A stretch of 64,000 nucleotides of DNA from Macrotrachela quadricornifera (taxonomy: Eukaryota; Rotifera; Eurotatoria; Philodinida; Philodinidae), in contig JAJEKB010001322.1 in the NCBI GenBank assembly GCA_022393335.1, positions 101,756-165,755 on the forward strand, written 5' to 3'. Made by a program: the position numbers and the translations under genes. The notes beneath the pieces are model-generated. The model ran no database searches. It was not told the origin of the DNA and worked only from the letters and a program-made list of their open reading frames with translations. Positions 1 through 12,109 of the stretch are shown here, piece by piece (positions within the stretch are counted from its first letter, which is position 1; each line of letters begins with the position of its first letter).

Positions 1-1
1 A

Positions 2-2637
2 AAAAAACGTCAATTACCAGATTTTGTTAATATTAATATAGATCCATGTGAAAATTTCTATGAATTTGTTTGTGATAAATGGAGACGACAAGAAAAAGTA
101 GAAAAACATAAAGATGAAGAAGAATATAAACAAAAATGGACACGTATTCGACATAGAATACATGATAAATTAATGGTTAATATTAGCAACATTCAATCAA
201 CATCAAGTGAAAGTATGATAGGTTTTTTTTGTTTGTTTTAGTCTTGTTTATTAATTGATTATCTTCCATTATTTAGATATATGTTGGAAATAGTTTTTAA
301 TGAATGAGGTTTTGAAAAAAGAATTGCTTTATGTAGATATTTGCTTTCTATATTTGAAATGAGACACAAAAAAACTATATATATACAAAATAAATTTCTT
401 CATTAACTACAATATTTATTATAACTTTAGGTAATTTTTCATCATCATTATCGGTTTTAAAATTCTATCAGTTATGTGAAACACAATCACCATCTCAATT
501 ACTTGATGAACTTGAACATTATTTTGCTCTTCTTATTCAACAAGAACCATATCGATCATATTTAACTCTTTTTAAACAAAAAAATCTACCTAATATCAAA
601 ATTATACCCATTATTTTTCAATATAATCCATTTTTTAAAATAATTCATTCATCATCTAATAATAACAATCAATCATTTTCAAATATAATTCGAATCAATC
701 GTCGTCCATTACCATCACCTATAGCTATATTTCCTAATATAACAATATTAAATCAAACAGCACTTACTAATCTTATAAAATTTGATAATGATTATACAAA
801 ATTTTTGCATGAAGCTAATAATATTATTAAATTTTATGAACAAGAATATAATCAAGATTCTCTTATTGTTAAACGAATATTAACTTTTTCTAATTATCAT
901 ATATGTCTTCCATCATTAAATAGACAAGATGGTTTACAAAATTTAATTCAATTATTAAATCATTTTCTTCAATATCGTTTACGTCAATTTAATACAAATT
1001 TAATGATGAAACAAATTCGTATACTTGAAAAAATAACTGATAATCATACACTTATTGAACATTTAAAACGTATTCGATTTGAATTTAAAATGATTGAACA
1101 AGTTATGCCTTTAGAAAATCAATCTATTAATAATAATAGTTCATGTATTATAAATTTATTAGATAGATTACTTGATAAACGTATAAAATTAAATGAATTA
1201 TCATTAAATATAAATCTTTATTCACAAAATACTCATGATGAATATTTTATTTCAAATCATTGGCCATATATAATTATGTTATATGAACATTTATTAAAAA
1301 ATCTCTCAATAGATACTCTTATTAATTTTGTTTTTTTTGATTATTATCGACATTTAATTTATCCATATTATCAACCACATCTTCAACAACCTATTGATTT
1401 TAAAATGAAACATAGACATGAATATCATGGTTATATATATGCAACAAATTCTTCAAATTTATCATGTCATATTAATAGTTGTTTTGATATTTTAAATTGT
1501 TATCATCCATCTATACTTAATCAAATAATAGATGATAAAAATCAGGTAATTTTACAATTAAAAATAAAATTTTGTTAAGAATCGTTTTCAGTGTATTCCT
1601 TACATAATAGATTAATAGAACATTGCAAATAACATATATATCTATATATAGAACGAAAATCAGAGGGGGTGTGTAGTGTATAAGTACCGTATAATATTGG
1701 CGACATAAGTTTTTATTGAATAGCTATATTTTTTTTTAAAGTGGATCTTTTGCATATGTCTATATCAAAAGCCATTTGGTACAAATAAATAAAAGTGCAT
1801 ACTTGAGTGGGATATTATGGTTTTTTTTAAATATTATTTATTTAATAATAAATAATAAATAATAGAGTTTTGTTAATATGAATAAAAATAATTTATTTGA
1901 AATTTGTTTTATTTATTCAGATATCACTTGATGAAATAAAAATAATTGTTGAAAATTTAATAAGTCGTTTTCATTTATTAATTGAGCAGTCTGATCATTT
2001 ATTTTTAAAAGAAAAACAATTACTTATTAATGAATTAAATCAAATAAAAATATATCTTGGTCATTATTCATTATTATTAAATACATATCCTAATTTAAAT
2101 TCCTCATCATATCTTGAATATGTTCAATTATTTTCATCAATATCATATGATCAACAAGAACATTCATATTCAATTAAACCAATTTATTATTCATTAAATC
2201 ATACACTTTTTCTTCCTTATGGATTTATATATGCATCAAATTATTCTATTGAATATCCTTTAATAAAACTTTTATTAAATATTTTTTCAAATATTATTCA
2301 ATCAAAACCATTTTATATTGAATGTTTAATAAATTCATTTAATAATTTAAATACAACGATAACGGATACCAATGATGAACATATTATTTATTTATTAACA
2401 CGCTCAAAATATTTATTTGAAGAAAATATCATTTTTGATGAATATTTATGGCCATTTATGAGTACAAATTCATTAATGAAACATTTTCTTATTAATTATA
2501 CAGCAAATAATTATTGTCATAACTCAAATACTTATCAATTATTTCTTAATAATACTTATTTAATTGATGATGTTCATTTAGTATTTCATTGTCAAGAAGC
2601 AAGTTCAATTAAACAATCGAAATGTATTGTTAATTAA
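2..2637 (+). CDS. M13 (neprilysin/ECE-like) metallopeptidase relative, catalytically dead, 5' partial
   Basis: Exons are 2-212, 431-1545 and 1921-2637; all junctions are GT..AG and the frame stays open. The N-terminal part has the M13 signature DPCENFYEFVCDKW, which marks the start of the extracellular M13 fold. Near the C-terminus, YYSLNHTLFLPYGF matches the family's N-A-Y-Y...N-x-I-x-F-P segment, and the end FHCQEASSIKQSKC matches the usual F-x-C...M-x-P-x-x-K-C tail. Between them the HExxH zinc motif and the downstream ENxAD motif are absent and the region is shortened, so no zinc or catalysis is expected. Many N-x-S/T sites fit an extracellular or secreted protein. Cytoplasmic, membrane and first exons lie outside the window. 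Family assignment is good; the role of a dead paralogue (binding or regulatory) is inference. Confidence 0.75.
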
Positions 2638-2894
2638 TTTTTTTTAATTTTATTTTATGTATTACAAAAAAAACAAACAAACAAACAATATATTACAATA
2701 AAAGTTTATTTATATTTAGTAGAATAGTTCTGTCATTCATAGAAGAAGACGAGGTAACTGTCGATAAGTACCTCTTAATATTTGTGCTTATTGAATTTAA
2801 GCAAAGAATAAATTGTACCATGTGTTGATAAATATCACATCATTGTAACAAGTATAATTAACCTATTGACCATATTAACGAATTGATAATACGT

Positions 2895-3098
2895 TCAAGT
2901 TAATAAATCTTTTGTTGATGTTGAATTAAGACAATGATTATCATTGTTTGATGATGTTGATGCATCTGATGAATAAAGAATTTCATCAAATGGTCGAGAT
3001 AAATTTTGAATATTATATGATAATGAGACGACATTACGAGTAAAGAAAGCCATAATCATAGTACGTTGAAATAACAATTGTGTAACACTTTGTAACAT
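2895..3098 (-). CDS. Possible small protein, 67 aa, unknown
   Basis: This is a short single-exon frame from ATG at 3098 to TGA at 2895. I do not recognise it. Two points favour a gene: codon choice (CAA, CGT/CGA, TCA, TTA) resembles the surrounding genes, and a perfect TATAAATA lies about 55 bp upstream of the ATG on the same strand. The C-terminal third is rich in Ser, Thr, Asn and Asp. The N-terminus (MLQSVTQLLF) is mildly hydrophobic but not a clear signal peptide. It could be chance. Confidence 0.35.
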   Translation of the reverse strand: MLQSVTQLLFQRTMIMAFFTRNVVSLSYNIQNLSRPFDEILYSSDASTSSNNDNHCLNSTSTKDLLT

Positions 3099-3152
3099 TA
3101 TTCACGTAGAATGTTTTTCAGTTTATGTATAATGTACTACTTTTTGCTCTCG

Positions 3153-3160
3153 TATTTATA
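3153..3160 (-). promoter_or_regulatory. TATA box candidate for the 67-aa frame
   Basis: TATAAATA read on the minus strand, about 55 bp before the ATG at 3098. This spacing would put a start site near 3125-3130. Confidence 0.4.
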
Positions 3161-4090
3161 CTGTGATGTTGCCTTGCACGGGATGCACTATAGTTGTGTT
3201 AATAAAGAACGAAGAACGAAGAACGGCAGAAAAGGATAGATGATCGCACTCTATGTTTTTTTTGCTTTCTGCTGCACTCTACGAACGATTACATGGTCTT
3301 CAGTTAAAACTGGCAAAAGCACGTTGTTGTATCTCGTGCATTGTTTTTTTCCTGTTCTTTACTTTTAATCAAAGAGAAAGAAGTAGTATAATATTGTACT
3401 GATTGATATACATATCTTTTTTCTCTATATTGATTTTTCTATACAATAGAATAAAATCTAATTATATTCTTATACCTAATAACCGGTTAAATTTAACTAA
3501 TGAATGATCTAGAAAAATCCAGATGCTTCCATTTTCATTTTTTTATTTTATAGAACAAAATGAAAATCGAAAGATTTGGACCTAAGATTTATTTAACACC
3601 AAACTTTGTACTATATACTTTACGATCTTTTTCAATCTCCTCTTACTGTTACTCAAGAGAATAGACTACGAATCGGCATTGGTTGATAGTTTTGAGTACA
3701 CTTTAATATGTCATGTTTTTGCCACGCATACATGCTCTATTAAAATTTTATAATGAAAGTCATTGAATTGAAAATTTAATTATGAAAAAATGGTTTAAAT
3801 TTATTAGAAAAAGATTTTTTAGACCTTTTAACATCTCCTTTAAAATTATTGCTTAACAAAAAATGTTGTGATCTATTTAAAATATCTTAGGATTTTATAG
3901 GTTTTTTTCTTTGTCATAGTTCAATAGTTGACTAATAAAAAAAAATTTTATAGGTCGTTCGTTATTTATATGAGATATTTTTCTTTATTAGAATGGTAAG
4001 TATGTATCAAAACAAAGGACAACAAAACACAAAAGAAATAACCACACAACATTCAAACATATGAACCATTTTGTTTATGTATTGTTTATT
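3161..4090. other. Intergenic, no gene seen
   Basis: AT-rich spacer between the small minus-strand frame and the 3' end of EIF4A3. A short GAACGAA direct repeat occurs near 3208-3222. No coding frame with gene-like codon use was found. Confidence 0.5.
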
Positions 4091-6329
4091 TTAAATAAGA
4101 TCAGCGACATTCATTGGCATTTCATCAATTTGTGTTGCATAATATTGTTCAATATCTCGTAAAATACGAATATCATCATTCTTAACGAAATCTAAAAAAA
4201 TAAAAATAAAAATTAAATAATTTTAATTTTATTTTAAAATAATTTAACTTACTTATAGCAACACCTTTACGACCAAATCGACCTGAACGACCAATACGAT
4301 GAATATATAATTCACGTGAATTTGGAAGATCATAATTAATTACCAAACTAACTTGTTGAACATCAATACCTATTTAATAAAAAAAACGAAATTAATTTTA
4401 TTTATTTATTTTTTTTAAATTTACCTCGAGCCCAAACATCAGTTGTAATAAGTACACGTGTATCACCAGCACGAAATTCTTTCATAATAGCATCACGTTC
4501 TTCTTGTTTCATATCACCATGCATAGATGAAACAGTAAAATTAGCTTCACGCATTTTTTCTGTTAACCAATTAACTTTACGTTTTGTATTACAAAAAATA
4601 ACAGCTTGTGTTATTGTTAATGTATCATATAAATCGCATAATGTATCAAATTTCCATTCTTCACGTTCAACAGCAACAAAAAATTGTTTTATACCTTCAA
4701 GTGTCAATTCATCACGTTTAACTAATATACGTATTGGATCAGTCATAAATTTTGTTGTTATTTCAAGAATTTCATGTGGTAATGTTGCTGAAACAAGAAT
4801 AACTTGTGTTTGTGGTGGTAAATGACGATAAACTTCATAAATTTGTTCTTTAAAGCCAAGATTAAGCATTTCATCAGCTTCATCTAATATTAACATTTTT
4901 ATATGTCGTGTACCTAAAAACAAAATCAAAATAATTCTAATTCAATACTATAAAATAAAAACAAAAAAGACATAGTAATGTATAAAATTTTATATAGAAA
5001 ATATCACAGAGACTGACTAAAAATAGGAACCTGGTGATCTTTTCAGACCTGGATCTGGACCTAGAAATTTAACTTTCATCGGATTTGGGCCCATATTCAT
5101 ATCTAAATTTTTCTTCGTCCCAAATCTGAATGGATTTATGTAAAAGTAATCACTAAGTAACTAAAATTCTAATCGTTTATCTCATGCCGTACGCAAAAAG
5201 TATTAAATATTAATGAAAAAAAAACTCGGATTCCACTACAAAAACTCAATTTTTACCGAATCCAAAAAACCGACTAAGGAAGATTAGTTGTGTGCCAAAC
5301 CTTGCAAAGAAACTTGAATTTATAGTAAAGTTGAAAATGACTTTTTAGTAAATTTTACCGTTTGTAATACTAAGTCGAGTTATTTATTAAAATTAAATTT
5401 ACGACTGGTTATGGCCGTCTTCGCTGAGAAAAAATTTAAAAAAGGTCTTTGAATTCTATATGGAAATATTTTCTTCTCAAAGATATTTCACTCTATTAGA
5501 AATCTAGACTATTTCTGCTTAATATAAAAACTACAAATGCACTTAATATTCCAAAAACATATTTGAACTTTGGATCAGAATTGATTAAAACATTCAGAGA
5601 TATTTGGAAAATGATTCAAAACAAGGAATTCATTTCTAGTTTTACTATTTTTGTATTTTGATATTTTCCAGAATGGATGGATACTCCCCATTAATATTCA
5701 TATCCAAATCAATCATCATTTCTAAGTATTAATTTTCTTAAAAAAATTCTTAACTTTTTTTTTTATAATAATAAAACTTGCTAATTTTTATTTATTTAAT
5801 ACATACGTAAAGATCCTCGATTAATCATATCGATAACTCTTCCTGGTGTTCCACTAACAATATGTTGTCCATGATCAAGATTACGCATATCTTCTCCTGT
5901 ACTTGTACCACCAATACAAGCATGACATTGTACACTCATAAAATCTCCTATAGCTAAAACAACTTTTTGAATTTGTTGGGCCAATTCTCTTGTTGGTGAT
6001 AAAACTAATGCTTGTGTTTCACGTATATTTGTATCTAATTTTTGTAACATTGCAATAGAAAATGTTGCTGTTTTGCCAGTACCAGATTGTGCTTGTGCAA
6101 TAACATCACGTCCTTTAACAATTGGTCGAATACTACGTTGTTGTATAGCTGAAGGTTTTTCAAAACCATATGAATAAATTCCCCGAAGAAGATTTTCATT
6201 TAGATTCATTGCATCAAATGTTGGACATACTTCAACATCTTCACTCGTTTCAAAATCAACTGTATCCAAATCATGACCTGTTTTAACTGTACGTTGTCGT
6301 TTAGCTGGACGTTCTGGAATTGTTGACAT
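4091..6329 (-). CDS. EIF4A3: Eukaryotic initiation factor 4A-III (DEAD-box helicase, exon-junction complex)
   Basis: Four exons in reading order are 5807-6329, 4425-4913, 4253-4369 and 4091-4191, giving 1230 nt and 409 aa (human protein 411 aa). Motifs in order are the Q-motif region [10 protein letters not shown] (about 55-64), motif I AQSGTGKT (80-87), PTRELA (112-117), DEAD (185-188), SAT (216-218) and motif [15 protein letters not shown]. The C-terminus NVADLI is diagnostic for eIF4AIII rather than eIF4A-I/II. It is the ATP-dependent RNA clamp of the exon-junction complex, which marks spliced mRNA for export and nonsense-mediated decay. The first intron (893 bp) is far longer than the other two. 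The start [13 protein letters not shown] is the first ATG in the exon giving the family N-terminus. The gene is divergent from the coiled-coil gene at 6829. Confidence 0.96.
4914..5806. other. Long first intron of EIF4A3
   Basis: 893 bp against 50-70 bp for the other introns of this gene. It holds two 16-bp direct copies differing at one base (atattcatatctaaat at 5093-5108 and atattcatatccaaat at 5694-5709) and a GC-richer patch near 5030-5090. This may be an old repeat insertion; no coding frame was seen. Confidence 0.4.
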
Positions 6330-6828
6330 GTTGAAATAACAAACACAATATACGAATGACGGAATAATGAAGAAAGAAAAATGATAAACAAAACAAAACA
6401 TAAGTCATCGTATTCTTCATTGGTTAATTAAATAAATAAAAAAAAATATTGAAATAAAAAATTTTTAAAAATTAATTTAAATGGAAATTTCTTTATTAAT
6501 TTTATTTTTACTTTTAAAAATATAATTTATTTAAAAGTGACATCTATCTTTTATTAATTAGTTCGTATTCATAACAAATAGTATTCAAGGTAGATGTCTT
6601 TATTTGAAATATGAAATTTACTTTATTGTTGAAATAATGCTCAAGAAAAAAATAATATCATACTTATTATCTTCATCGAAAAATTTCTATAAATAATTCT
6701 ATTTTTATTTTATATTATTAATATTCTTTATTATATTTTCTAGATGTATACTAGTCGTGTTGGTGTTATTGGATAATATTTTCATATAAATTAAGTTGAT
6801 TTATTCTATCGAATATATTTCGAATAGC
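6330..6828. promoter_or_regulatory. Shared divergent promoter region, EIF4A3 / coiled-coil gene
   Basis: 500 bp separates two head-to-head start codons. A polypyrimidine-AG (tatattttctag, ending at 6743) lies 85 nt before the plus-strand ATG and may be a 5'UTR or spliced-leader acceptor. No clear TATA box was seen. Confidence 0.4.
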
Positions 6829-9402
6829 ATGTCATCGGATATTATTATTAATGAAAATTTATCTTCATCTTCATCTTCAAATAATGATATTAAATTAAAT
6901 GAATATCATTCATCATTAACAACATCTCGTTCTTCATCTACTGATTCATCATATTCATTAAATAAAAATTATTCTGAAAGTCAAACATCTATATGTTCAT
7001 CATTAAATAATCGTAAAGATTCAACAATAAAACTTCCGTATCCTGTTTTATCTGATCATCGTGATCCATCAATTGTACTTACATTATTACAAAAAGAAAC
7101 TCAAACAACATCAAAAAAAATTCTTGATGTTTCAAAACAAATTGAAGATTGTGAAAAACGTTTAATATCAAATTTTTTATCAAATAATATGAAAAAATCA
7201 TTTAAAAATGAACGTGTTAAACGTAAACAACAATTAGATGCATTAAAAAAACATGAACGTCGTGTTAATTTACAAATTGATTATATAACAACAAAAACTG
7301 AAATAAAAGGTTTAGAAGATGAACAACAACAACAAATAATTAATAAAAATAATTCAGATGAAAATAAACAAATTGAAATATTATCAAGAAAATTAAAACA
7401 AAAATTAGATCAAATGAAAATTTATATGAAAACAAGAAATGAACAAATGAAAAAACTTCATCATGGAAAACAACCATCATTAATATGTAAATTTAAATAT
7501 ATAGAATAAAAGATTTTATTTTACTTTTTATTTTTATTTTCAATAGCAAATGATACTGGAAAACAATTATCATCTAGTCAACAATCACAACAATGTTTAC
7601 CTTCATCAAATTTGGTAAAAATTTCTTATTTATAAGTATATTAGAAATTATAAATAGTTTCATATTTAATAATTAACAAACTGCATTGGACTCCGAAACT
7701 CAATTCCAACAGACATAGCTTGAAAAAGTTTATATAATCAATAAAATTCGAACTTTTTAATTGTATAGTACTGAACAAAAGCTCAAATTGAGATATCAGA
7801 TCAACACCAAAGATTTTTTCTTATTGTCTTGTCTCAGACTAAGAAAGAGATACAATACTGCTGAATCCATCGTTGGAAAGTTCGACTCTTAGTTTCGCAT
7901 TAATAAAATTTCCGTCACAAACCGACATGTCTTCGTTAAATGATGACCTATGCACTATTCTCTTACGGAACTGGCATATTCCAATTCTACCCGTATTTAA
8001 TTCAAATTTCGAGTTAATTTTTACCGTTTAGTCTTAAAATTTTATTATAGACTATATAAGTATAGGCAAACCATTGCTAAAATGTTCATAATTTTAGCCT
8101 GTAAAGAAGTGCAGATTCGTGTCATTGTATATCTCTAGATTAGCAACTCTGAGAAATTACTAGGATACGATAGATTAAAGGAATTTTTCTGGTATAAATA
8201 GATTACTGTCGAGACTACCTATTATACTAAAAATATTACTTTGACTTCATTGAATTGAAAAGCATCAACATTTTCTTCAAATATTATACTATTTCGTCAA
8301 AAATTTTCGATGTGAATCTGATATTTCATTTGCAGTAAGAAAGCAATACTCGAGTTTTTGCTTAGGGAAAGGACTTTCATCCAATCATATATACACTCTT
8401 TATTATATAAATTGCTAGTCCTATGATCGTATATTTGAAATAATAATTAGCTAAGTAACTTAGATCAGTAATTTATACTGTATGAACATTAAGCGATCAG
8501 AAAAAACGTTTGTTTTCAACCTTTTTTTTGCATGGAAAGACTCGTCCATTATTCGAACAGTTTCATCTTAATGTAGGAAATGAATAATTAATTAAACATC
8601 TTTACTAAATTTATAAAATGACAAATGTAATACAAGTTTTACTTTAAAGTAAGAAATTTGAATCGTTTTTGCAACTAACGCAGTAATAGTTATTCGAGCT
8701 CCTCAAGATTCCAGTCATACTTAATATGCAAAATAGGTTTCTTTTATCAAAAAGATCAATACAATGTTTTAACTCGATTCTAAATTGATTCAATATATTG
8801 AGTCAAACATAACATACAATATTGAACGCTTCTTATCTAAGACTAACGCAATTATATCATATTTTCACATATTAATTACAAAAAAACAGACACTGATAAA
8901 AATAATTTTATTTTAGAATCGAAAACGTCCATCATCATTAACAAATAATTCACATTCAAACAAACACTTTAAATCTACAACACATAACCATAATAAACCA
9001 CCAGTTGTTCGTCTAGCATCACGCTTAACAAGTCACCAACCAAAATCTCATCCAATGCGAACACCAACAGTAAGATTTCTTAATAAAACAACTGATTCAG
9101 GAATAAATTCGACATCTCCAACAACACCGGCATCATCTTCATCAACATTATCTCCACCATTAATTGCAAGTACAAGTACTGGAGATGCAAATGATATATC
9201 AAATACTTTACAACAAGTTAGAAATAATTTCTTTTTTTTTAATATTAATAATTTTATTAAAAATTTCTCTTAGAATACAATTCAACCAATAGATGATGAT
9301 AACGATGATGAACTCGATGCTGAATTTAATATAGATGAATTATTTAATGATGATATGTATTCTGAAACGACCGTACAAAGATTTAAAACTGAAACACGGT
9401 AG
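6829..9402 (+). CDS. Ser/Asn-rich coiled-coil protein, unknown function
   Basis: Exons are 6829-7486, 7547-7614, 8917-9216 and 9274-9402, in phase throughout (384 aa). I do not recognise a family. Residues 1-70 are Ser/Asn-rich and low-complexity. Residues of about 85-220 are charged and Lys/Gln-rich with heptad-like spacing, so probably coiled coil. The third exon is rich in Ser, Thr, Pro, His and Asn (disordered). The last 40 residues are strongly acidic (DDDNDDELDAEF) and end in an FKTETR tail. Intron 3 is 1.3 kb while the others are about 60 bp. An in-frame ATG 33 nt upstream (6796) would add 11 residues. WDR70 begins 231 bp downstream on the same strand. It could be a cytoskeletal or centrosomal adaptor, but nothing in the sequence proves that. 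Confidence 0.72.
7615..8916. other. Long intron without visible genes
   Basis: 1.3 kb intron of the coiled-coil gene. No open frame with gene-like codon use, RNA gene or clear repeat was seen on either strand. Confidence 0.5.
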
Positions 9403-9584
9403 CTTAAAAAATAACCATAATATTAAGAAAAAAGAAATCTTTAAAAAAATATATATGATGGTTCATTTTGTTTCTTTGTTTTTCTTTTCGTGTATGTATT
9501 CAAATCTCGTTTTGTTTGTACCCGGTCGTTTTTTGTTTTATTTAATTGTAAAAGAAGTAAAAACATGAAAAATTATTTTCCTTT

Positions 9585-9608
9585 CTTTTTGCTTTTCTTT
9601 TTTTCTAG
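9585..9608 (+). promoter_or_regulatory. Polypyrimidine-AG acceptor before WDR70 (possible trans-splice site)
   Basis: A run of T/C ends in tttttttctag with AG at 9607-9608, 25 nt before the WDR70 ATG and about 200 bp after the stop of the upstream gene. I see no obvious 5' exon donor in the short gap. In animals that use spliced leaders this layout is typical of an outron or an operon-internal gene. A cis 5'UTR intron is the alternative. Confidence 0.4.
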
Positions 9609-9633
9609 ATTGTTTTTTTAAAAAAGAAAAATC

Positions 9634-12109
9634 ATGACTGATTCAACAGGTTCAGTTAAAAAAGCAGCACGTACTTTTGATATACAAGCAATGATGGATC
9701 AAGCACGAGCAGGTGCACAAGAACGATCGAAAATTGATTGGGCAAATGAAATTGAAAAAACTAAAGAAGAAAATGAATTACGTATTATTGAAATGAAATT
9801 AAAAGCTGATGAAGCTGCTAAAAAACTTCAAAATTCAACAAATAATAATATTCATTCAAATGATAATGATGATGATGAAGATGATTTTGGCCCATCAATT
9901 GATCTTGCTACTGCACCAACTGTTCATAATGAAGATACTAGCAGTGATGATGAAGATAATAATCAATCAGAGGTAAAATAATTTTAATCTTTCTAAAATA
10001 TAAAACATTTTTCTCAGATGAAAATCTAAAGTTAGTTATTGTAAATTTTTCACTAAGAAGTTCTTATTTAGCACGGTTATAATTTACAAGTGTTTAATAA
10101 TAATCAATTTTGTGTATCGCTTCATTTGTAATTTAATCTTTAATGGATTTATAAATTAATAGATTTTCCCATATTGAATTCAAACCAGAAATGTATACAT
10201 TAGAAATAAATTGCATCTTAAAAATTCGATACTAACTGTTAGAAAGATTGTTTATATGTGATAGTTGTTGATACAAACGAGAGTAAAGCAATTCCACAGA
10301 TTAGTTGAAATAAAACCTTTAAAAAAGCTCAAAGATTTATTGTATAATAGTTTTTTTTTAAATTTTAGTTGATTGATCAAGATAATGATCGTTTAGATGA
10401 TGATGAACATCCATTTTTTCCTTTAACACATGAAATTGATTTAAAACATGGAACAAAATCAGTATCATGTTTAACAATTGATTCCAATGGTGAACGTCTA
10501 GTTTCAGGTGGTTTTGATTATGAACTTAAAATGTGGGATTTTCCAGTAATGGATAAAACATTAAAATATTCTCGAGTAATATCACCATGTGAATCTCATC
10601 AATTACGTTCAATTGAATTTAGTCCTGCAAATGATATGTTATTAATTGCAAGTGGTAGTTGTCAAGGAAAAGTTATTAGTCGTGATGGTAAAAATATGTA
10701 TGAATGTGTTCGAGGTGATATGTATTTAATTGATATGCAAAAAACAAAAGGTCATGTTAGTACATTAAATCGTGCATGTTGGAATCCAAAAGATCTTAAT
10801 GTAAATATAAACCATTCTTTTCTTTTTTTTGATCAATAATTTTAAAAAAAGGTAATAAATTATATTTTTATTCTTTCATTCTTAGGAATTTATGACTTGT
10901 TCCGATGATGGTACTGTTCGTCTTTGGTCTTTAATTCGTCGTACTGAGCATGTTTCATGTATAAAAACAAAATCTGAACAAGGTAAAAAAACATCAACAA
11001 CAACATGTACATATAATACATATCATACACATGTTGCACAAAATGAATATTTAATAACAGCTGGTTGTGATGATGGAAGTATACAAATATGGGATAGACG
11101 TCGACCATTTGTTAATGTTACATTTATATCACGAAATGCACATGAATCAGATAATTCTATAACATCATTACGTTGGTCATATGATGGAAAACATTTAGCA
11201 TCACGTTCAACTGATCATACACTTAAATTATGGGATATAAGAAAATTTAAAGAACCACTTTCAGAATTTCATCATTTACACAATAGATTTTCCATGACTG
11301 ATGTAACATTTTCACCTGATGATCGATTTCTTATAACAGGTACATCAACAAAAAAGAATACAGATAATAATATAAATGATTCAACAAATTTTGGTGCAAT
11401 TTATTTTTTTAATCGAAATAATCTTGCACAACCTGAAGGACAAATACAAGTTAGTGATACAGCAAGTGTTATTAAAACATTATGGCATTCAAAACTTAAT
11501 CAAATAATGTGTACAACAAGTAATGGTATTGTTAAAATATTTTATGATACAATACGTTCAAAACAAGGAGCTTTATTATTTGCTAATCGTGAAGAACGAC
11601 AAAAAAAAGCTAATGATTTTTTTATTAATATGAATATTATTAATCCGCATGCATTACCATTATATAGACAAGATAGAATTAGAAATTTATCAGTTATACG
11701 TATGAAAAATCGAGAAGATCCAGTATGTAGTTTCTTATAAAAGAAAAAAAAAACATTTGAATATATTTATTTCATTTAGGTCAAATCAAAACGACCAGAT
11801 TTACCTGTCAGTGGTGCTGGTTCTGGTGGTCGTATTGGTGTACATGGTAGTACATTATCATCATATATTGTTAAAAATATTGCTTTACAAAAACCACCAG
11901 CACAAAAAGAAGATTCTCGAGCTATTTTACTTAGTTATCAAGAAAAATGTGAAAAAGAACCATATTGGGTAGCACCAGCTTATACAACAAATCAACCAAC
12001 GCCTATTTTTCAATCATCTACTGAAGATAAAAGTCAAAAAAGAGAAGACAATGATGGTGATGATGATGATGGTAATATTACACCACTTTGGAAAAAACAA
12101 AAGACATAA
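9634..12109 (+). CDS. WDR70: WD repeat-containing protein 70 homologue
   Basis: Exons are 9634-9972, 10369-10800, 10886-11722 and 11780-12109, in phase (645 aa; human about 654). The N-terminus has FDIQAMMDQARAGAQERSK followed by an acidic DDDEDDFGPSID stretch, as in WDR70/GAD-1. A WD40 propeller follows, with visible blades LVSGGFDYELKMWDF, CSDDGTVRLWSL, TAGCDDGSIQIWDRRRP and STDHTLKLWDI. The tail is basic and Lys-rich (PLWKKQK), likely nuclear. In vertebrates WDR70 is a CUL4-DDB1 adaptor linked to histone H2B ubiquitination and DNA-break repair; the worm homologue is needed for gastrulation. The first intron is about 400 bp, the other two 57-85 bp. Its 231 bp distance from the preceding gene suggests co-transcription. 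Confidence 0.93.
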
